The position numbers were made by a program, and so were the translations under genes. The notes under the pieces were generated by a model. The model searched no databases. It had not been told where the DNA came from and saw only the letters and a list, made by a program, of their open reading frames with translations. This document shows positions 63,547 through 64,000 of a stretch of 64,000 bases of DNA, piece by piece (within the stretch, counting starts at the first letter, position 1; every line of letters starts with the position of its first letter). The stretch spans positions 276,960 through 340,959 of the forward strand of contig JAUYVI010000003.1 in assembly GCA_030715195.1 (NCBI GenBank), in the 5' to 3' direction. The stretch comes from Dongia sedimenti. GTDB taxonomy: Bacteria > Pseudomonadota > Alphaproteobacteria > Dongiales > Dongiaceae.

Positions 63547-64000
63547 TTAGTAACCTTCGAGACGAATGAGCCATGCGCCGCCGACACTGGCGAAGACCAG
63601 GATCGGCATCCAGGCGGCGACGACGGGCGGGACGGCGCCGGTCTCGCCCAGGGACATCACGAGACCGTCGGAGATGAAATAGAGGAAGCCGAGGCCGAAG
63701 CCGATCGCCATGCCGGCGGCGAGACCGCGGTCGCGGCGATAGAGGCTATGCGCAACCGGCGCCGCCAGCAGGATCATCAGGATCGAGCTCATCGGCAGGG
63801 AGAAGCGCTTCTGCAACCAGGCTTCGTAGAAATAGGTCGGTCGCACGCCGACATCGGCGGAGGTCGCGAATGACCAGATCTTCGCCAGGGTCATCGCCTG
63901 CGGCAACTCGATGAGATTGGAGAACTCGGCCGGAGTCAGGGTCGTCTCCCAGGTCATCTCGGCGCGGTGCTCGGCTTGCGAGGGCTGGTCGGGAATGATG
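63547..64000 (-). CDS. LptF/LptG-family permease, C-terminal part (cut by window end)
   Basis: The C-terminal 150 residues of an LptF/LptG-type permease, open to the right edge of the window. It shows WLQKRFSLPMSSILMILLAA, GLAAGMAIGFGLGFLYFISD and a last helix ending WLIRLEGY, as in LptG; the soluble periplasmic domain is partly present and the N-terminus is missing. LptFG-type permeases extract lipid A or related lipids from the inner membrane. It starts the leftward lipid-like cluster, so it may export that lipid, or be the ordinary LptG of LPS transport encoded next to it. Confidence 0.82.
   Translation of the reverse strand, partial: IIPDQPSQAEHRAEMTWETTLTPAEFSNLIELPQAMTLAKIWSFATSADVGVRPTYFYEAWLQKRFSLPMSSILMILLAAPVAHSLYRRDRGLAAGMAIGFGLGFLYFISDGLVMSLGETGAVPPVVAAWMPILVFASVGGAWLIRLEGY

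Overview
The window is GC-rich DNA (strong G/C at third codon positions and long antisense open frames) with the gene content of a metabolically versatile soil or rhizosphere alphaproteobacterium, most likely in or near the Rhodospirillales. That placement is inferred from family composition (GlxBCD/Sox-type N-methylglutamate genes, DUF1203, HutF-type histidine breakdown, many ABC importers), not from a marker gene. The only RNA gene seen is one tRNA-Asn(GTT). No rRNA, CRISPR array, integrase or intact transposase was found.

Layout. 0.2-8.6 kb: an aminotransferase, a small secreted protein, and a TetR regulator with an MBL-fold hydrolase diverging across a palindromic operator from a PotDBCA-type polyamine ABC operon that ends in a dimethylargininase-like amidinohydrolase, followed by a DUF1203 protein. 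8.7-12.9 kb: a FecBCD-type iron/cobalamin importer behind a Fur-box-like site, ending in an unrecognised protein with two GATase1-like halves. 13-16.3 kb: an atypical, partly AT-richer patch with a DUF2280 phage-type protein carrying a 69-bp tandem repeat and two copies of its helical domain, a three-helix membrane protein, and a secreted protein between two copies of a roughly 120-bp inverted-repeat element.

16.3-32 kb is the most coherent system: a FadR-type regulator, a DAO-type flavoprotein, a glutamine-synthetase-family ligase (candidate gmaS), mgsABC (GlxB/GlxC/GlxD), two uncharacterised companion genes, mgdABCD (SoxBDAG-like) and formate-tetrahydrofolate ligase. Together these encode an apparently complete N-methylglutamate route for methylamine use: methylamine is ligated to glutamate, transferred to give N-methylglutamate, then oxidised with transfer of the carbon to tetrahydrofolate. 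The dimethylargininase-like enzyme upstream could supply methylated amines (inference).

32-36.7 kb: a GMC oxidoreductase with a small Tat-exported partner, a hybrid histidine kinase and a lipoprotein. 36.8-43.6 kb: a histidine-utilisation cluster (hutC, F, G, D, I, U) with a perfect HutC-type palindrome before hutU but no hutH. 43.7-51.3 kb: small secreted and membrane proteins, an RND efflux pump with its adaptor, an RraA-like protein, an aminotransferase without an obvious start codon, and tRNA-Asn. 51.4-57.5 kb: a ribose-type sugar ABC importer and a LacI regulator with a LacI-type operator. 57.6-64 kb: a lipid-like cluster (nucleotidyltransferase, Zn alcohol dehydrogenase, MobA-like NTP transferase, GNAT-fold acyltransferase resembling YghO/bacterial ceramide synthase, fatty-acid-hydroxylase-type protein, two-domain CDP-alcohol phosphatidyltransferase, LptF/LptG-type permease cut by the window end), which I read as synthesis and export of an unusual phospho-lipid, possibly a sphingolipid.
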